From Pseudomonas fluorescens (GTDB lineage Bacteria > Pseudomonadota > Gammaproteobacteria > Pseudomonadales > Pseudomonadaceae): a stretch of 64,000 bases of DNA. Positions 61,203-64,000 of this stretch are shown in pieces. The stretch lies in contig NZ_LACC01000023.1 in NCBI RefSeq assembly GCF_000967965.1, forward strand, positions 62,001-126,000, given 5' to 3'. How positions within the stretch are numbered: the stretch's first letter is position 1; the number at the start of each line of letters is the position of its first letter. The notes under the pieces were generated by a model, which worked only from the letters and a program-made list of their open reading frames with translations, did not search any database and had not been told where the DNA came from. The position numbers were made by a program, and so were the translations under genes.

Positions 61203-64000
61203 TCAGTCTGTGGTCGCCAGCACCGGTTCTGGCGCAGGTTTAGGTCGATGGAATAGCCGCTCAAGCCACAAGTATATGACCGGCGTGGTGAACAGCGTCA
61301 GCGCCTGGCTGACCAGCAAGCCACCGACGACGGCGATCCCCAAGGGCTGGCGCAGTTCGGCACCGGTGCCATAGCCGAGCATCAACGGCAGGGCGCCGAG
61401 CAGGGCGGCGAGGGTGGTCATGATGATCGGCCGGAACCGCGTGATACAGGCCTTGAAGATCGCCTCTTCAGGCGACAGTCCGCCATTGCGCTGCGCTTCG
61501 AGGGCGAAGTCGATCATCAGGATGCCGTTTTTCTTGACGATACCGATCAGCAACACCAGCCCGATCAAGGCCATGATCGAAAAGTCCTGGCCGCAAATCC
61601 ACAGCATGATCACCGCACCGAGGCCCGCCGAAGGCAAGGTGGAAATGATCGTCAGCGGGTGCACGAAGCTCTCGTAGAGCACGCCGAGAATGATGTACAC
61701 CGCCACCAGTGCCGCCAGAATCAGCCACGGCTGGCTGGCCAGTGAACTCTGGAACGCCTGGGCCGCGCCCTGGAAGTTGCCGCTGATGGCGGTCGGCATG
61801 CCGATGTCGGCCTTGGCCTGGTTGAGCATGATCACCGCATCGCCCAACGCCACGCCGGGGGCCAGGTTGAACGACAGGTTGGCGGCGGGGAACATCCCGT
61901 CATGGGCGATGGACAGCGGGCCGATGGTCGGCGCATCGAACCTGGCCAGGGCCGACAGCGGCACCATTTCCCCGCTCAGGGGCGAGCGCAGGTAGAAATA
62001 GTTGAGGCTTTCGGCCTTGCCGCGTTGCTTGGTGTCCAGCTCCAGGATCACGTTGTACTGGTTGACCTGGGTCTGGAATTCGTTGATCTGGCGCTGGCCG
62101 AAGGCATCGTACAGGGCTTCGTCGACGTCGCTGGCGGTGAGGCCGAAACGTGCGGCGGCGCTGCGGTCGATGCTGATGTGGGTGATGCTGCCGCCCAGTT
62201 GCAGGTCGTTGGAAATGTCGCGGAAGGCCGGGTTGGCGCGCAGTTTTTCCGTCAGGCGTTGGGTCCAGGTGCTGAGGGTCGCACCGTCGTTGCTCTTGAG
62301 CACGTATTGGTACTGGGCGCGGCTCGGGCCTGAGCTGAGGTTGATGTCTTGCCCTGCACGCAGGTACAGGACGATGCCCGGGACTTTCATCAGTTGTGGG
62401 CGAATCCGGTCGATGAACTGGCTGGCCGAGACGTCGCGATCCCCGCGTTTTTTCAGGGTGATCCAGAAGCGGCCGTTGGCAATGGTCTGGTTGCTGCCCG
62501 AGACGCCGACTGAGTGCGAGAAGGTTTCGACAGCGGGGTCGGCGGCAACGATTTCGGCCATCGCCAGGTGTTTTTTCACCATGTCGCCGTAGGAAATATC
62601 CGCAGCTGCTTCGGTGGTACCGAGGACGAAGCCAGTGTCCTGGATCGGGAAGAAACCTTTAGGGATAAAGATGTAACCGGCGACCGCCAACCCCAGCGAC
62701 AGGCCGAACACGCCGATCATCATTTTCTGGTGGGCGAGGGCGCGGCGCAGGCCTTTTTCGTACCACGCCAGCAGACGTTCACCAAAGCCCGGTTTGCTAT
62801 GAACGTGATGCACCGGTGCCCGCATGAACAGCGCTGCCAGCGTTGGCGCCAATGTCAGCGAGACCACCACCGAAATCATGATGGTCGAGGTGGCGGTCAG
62901 GGCGAATTCCTTGAACAGCCGACCGACCACACCACCCATGAACAGCAGTGGAATGAACGCCGCCACCAGTGAAAAACTGATCGAAACCACGGTGAAGCCG
63001 ATCTCGCCGGCGCCCTTGATCGCCGCCTCGCGCATGCCGTCACCGGCCTCCAGATGCCGGTGGATGTTCTCCACCACCACGATCGCATCGTCCACCACAA
63101 AGCCCACGGCGACCACGATCGCCACAAGGGTCAGGTTGTTCAGGCTGAAGCCCATCACATACATCAGCGCGAAACTGGCGATCAGTGACACGCCGAGCAC
63201 TGCCGACACGATCAGCGTGGCCGACAGTTGGCGCAGGAACAGCGCCATCACCGCCACCACCAACATGATTGCAATCAGCAGGGTGATTTCCACTTCATGC
63301 AGCGAGGCACGGATGGTCTGGGTGCGGTCGATCAGCGTCTTGACCTGCACCGAGGCGGGGAGCATCGCTTCCAGTGCCGGCAAGGCGGCCTGGATGCGGT
63401 CCACGGTCTCGACGATGTTGGCGCCTGGCTGGCGGAAGATCACAAGGTTTACGCCCGGTTGCGAACCCGCCCACGCCTGAACGTAGGCATCTTCCGAACC
63501 GTTGACGACTTTCGCGACATCCTTGAGGTGAACCGGTGCACCGTCCTTGTAGGAAACGATCAACTGGCTGTATTCGTCGGGGTGGAACAACTGGTCGTTG
63601 GTGGACAGGGTCGAGATGCTCGACTCCCCGTACAGCGCACCCTTGGCCAGGTTGAGGCTGGTCTGCTGGATCGCCAGGCGGATGTCGGCGAGGGTCAGGC
63701 CAATGGCGGCGAGTTTGTCGGCGGATACCTGGACGCGAATCGCCGGACGCTGCTGACCGGTGATGACGACCTGGCCTACACCGTCGACCTGACTGAGCTG
63801 ACGGGACAACAGGGTTTCCGTCAGGTCGCTGAGCTCAGGGCCTGGCATCAGCGACGAGTTGACGCTGAGGATCAGCACCGGGCTGTCCGCCGGGTTGACC
63901 TTGCGCCAGGTCGGCAGGTTCGGCATGTCCTTGGGCAGTTTGCCCGCGGCAGTATTGATCGCTGCCTGCACTTCCTGGGCGGCGGTGTCGATGCTCTTGT
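61203..64000 (-). CDS. RND efflux pump inner-membrane subunit, MdtC/MuxC-like (runs off the right edge)
   Basis: The last 932 codons are present; the frame is open to base 64000. RND features are the paired Asp of VGFVVDDAIVVVEN in the fourth membrane helix, large periplasmic porter loops and the C-terminal TM region LIGIVKKNGILMIDFALEAQR. The C-terminal part reads more like MdtC/MuxC (EEAIFKACITRFRPIIMTT) than MdtB, so an mdtABC- or muxABC-type drug pump is the best call. Its genes for the other subunits would lie upstream, outside the window. It is proton-driven and works with a periplasmic adaptor and outer-membrane channel. Substrates are unknown. Confidence 0.92.
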   Translation of the reverse strand, partial: KSIDTAAQEVQAAINTAAGKLPKDMPNLPTWRKVNPADSPVLILSVNSSLMPGPELSDLTETLLSRQLSQVDGVGQVVITGQQRPAIRVQVSADKLAAIGLTLADIRLAIQQTSLNLAKGALYGESSISTLSTNDQLFHPDEYSQLIVSYKDGAPVHLKDVAKVVNGSEDAYVQAWAGSQPGVNLVIFRQPGANIVETVDRIQAALPALEAMLPASVQVKTLIDRTQTIRASLHEVEITLLIAIMLVVAVMALFLRQLSATLIVSAVLGVSLIASFALMYVMGFSLNNLTLVAIVVAVGFVVDDAIVVVENIHRHLEAGDGMREAAIKGAGEIGFTVVSISFSLVAAFIPLLFMGGVVGRLFKEFALTATSTIMISVVVSLTLAPTLAALFMRAPVHHVHSKPGFGERLLAWYEKGLRRALAHQKMMIGVFGLSLGLAVAGYIFIPKGFFPIQDTGFVLGTTEAAADISYGDMVKKHLAMAEIVAADPAVETFSHSVGVSGSNQTIANGRFWITLKKRGDRDVSASQFIDRIRPQLMKVPGIVLYLRAGQDINLSSGPSRAQYQYVLKSNDGATLSTWTQRLTEKLRANPAFRDISNDLQLGGSITHISIDRSAAARFGLTASDVDEALYDAFGQRQINEFQTQVNQYNVILELDTKQRGKAESLNYFYLRSPLSGEMVPLSALARFDAPTIGPLSIAHDGMFPAANLSFNLAPGVALGDAVIMLNQAKADIGMPTAISGNFQGAAQAFQSSLASQPWLILAALVAVYIILGVLYESFVHPLTIISTLPSAGLGAVIMLWICGQDFSIMALIGLVLLIGIVKKNGILMIDFALEAQRNGGLSPEEAIFKACITRFRPIIMTTLAALLGALPLMLGYGTGAELRQPLGIAVVGGLLVSQALTLFTTPVIYLWLERLFHRPKPAPEPVLATTD

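Overview
The window looks like chromosomal DNA of a Pseudomonas of the fluorescens group. The evidence is the GC-rich sequence, the gene order trpS-zapE ... rplM-rpsI-petABC-sspAB, the block rsmI-rnpB-mraZ-ftsZ-lpxC, and repeated GCGAGCAGGCTCGC-type REP elements. This is inferred from gene content and order as remembered, not from a database search.

Layout. 1-5250: the 5' end of a chemotaxis receptor, an M48 lipoprotein peptidase, a TMEM165/GDT1-type membrane protein behind a yybP-ykoY (manganese) riboswitch, rsmC, a D-2-hydroxyacid dehydrogenase and a LysE-type exporter. 5400-13640: a lipid-related module of acyl-CoA ligase, DUF1302 (putative outer-membrane barrel), DUF1329 (exported) and a MalT-type LuxR regulator. 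13700-19260: MBL hydrolase, OmpA-type lipoprotein, YhcB/ZapG, alpha/beta hydrolase, trpS and zapE. 19344-24656: a four-gene minus-strand accessory cluster, transcribed in the order flavin amino-acid oxidase/2-monooxygenase, nitrilase-superfamily amidase, internally duplicated membrane protein, asparaginase. 24864-28306: GlxA-type regulator divergent from an acyl-CoA dehydrogenase, then an aldo/keto reductase. 28552-38450: rplM-rpsI, petABC, sspAB, dolP, a diaA-type SIS gene, yraN, lpoA, rsmI and RNase P RNA. 38796-56733: the complete dcw cluster, with a promoter and a triple-repeat MraZ operator, from mraZ to ftsZ, then lpxC. 56900-64000: a diguanylate cyclase, a small exported protein, and a CusS/CopS-like two-component system co-directional with an RND pump gene that runs off the right edge.

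How the genes work together. The dcw genes are almost all joined by overlapping stop and start codons and encode peptidoglycan precursor synthesis (MurC/D/E/F/G, MraY, DdlB) and the divisome (FtsA/I/L/Q/W/Z). LpoA, YraN, the SIS protein and DolP on the other strand form a second envelope-related operon. PetABC is the cytochrome bc1 complex. In the accessory cluster, an oxidase related to tryptophan/lysine/phenylalanine 2-monooxygenases could turn an amino acid into a shortened amide, the downstream amidase could hydrolyse that amide, and the membrane protein could move substrate or product. That is an inference by analogy with IaaM-IaaH and DavB-DavA. It is the best candidate here for an undescribed pathway.

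No CRISPR array, prophage, transposase, tRNA or 16S/23S/5S rRNA gene was recognised. The REP elements are the only repetitive DNA seen, apart from one imperfect repeat pair downstream of rnpB.
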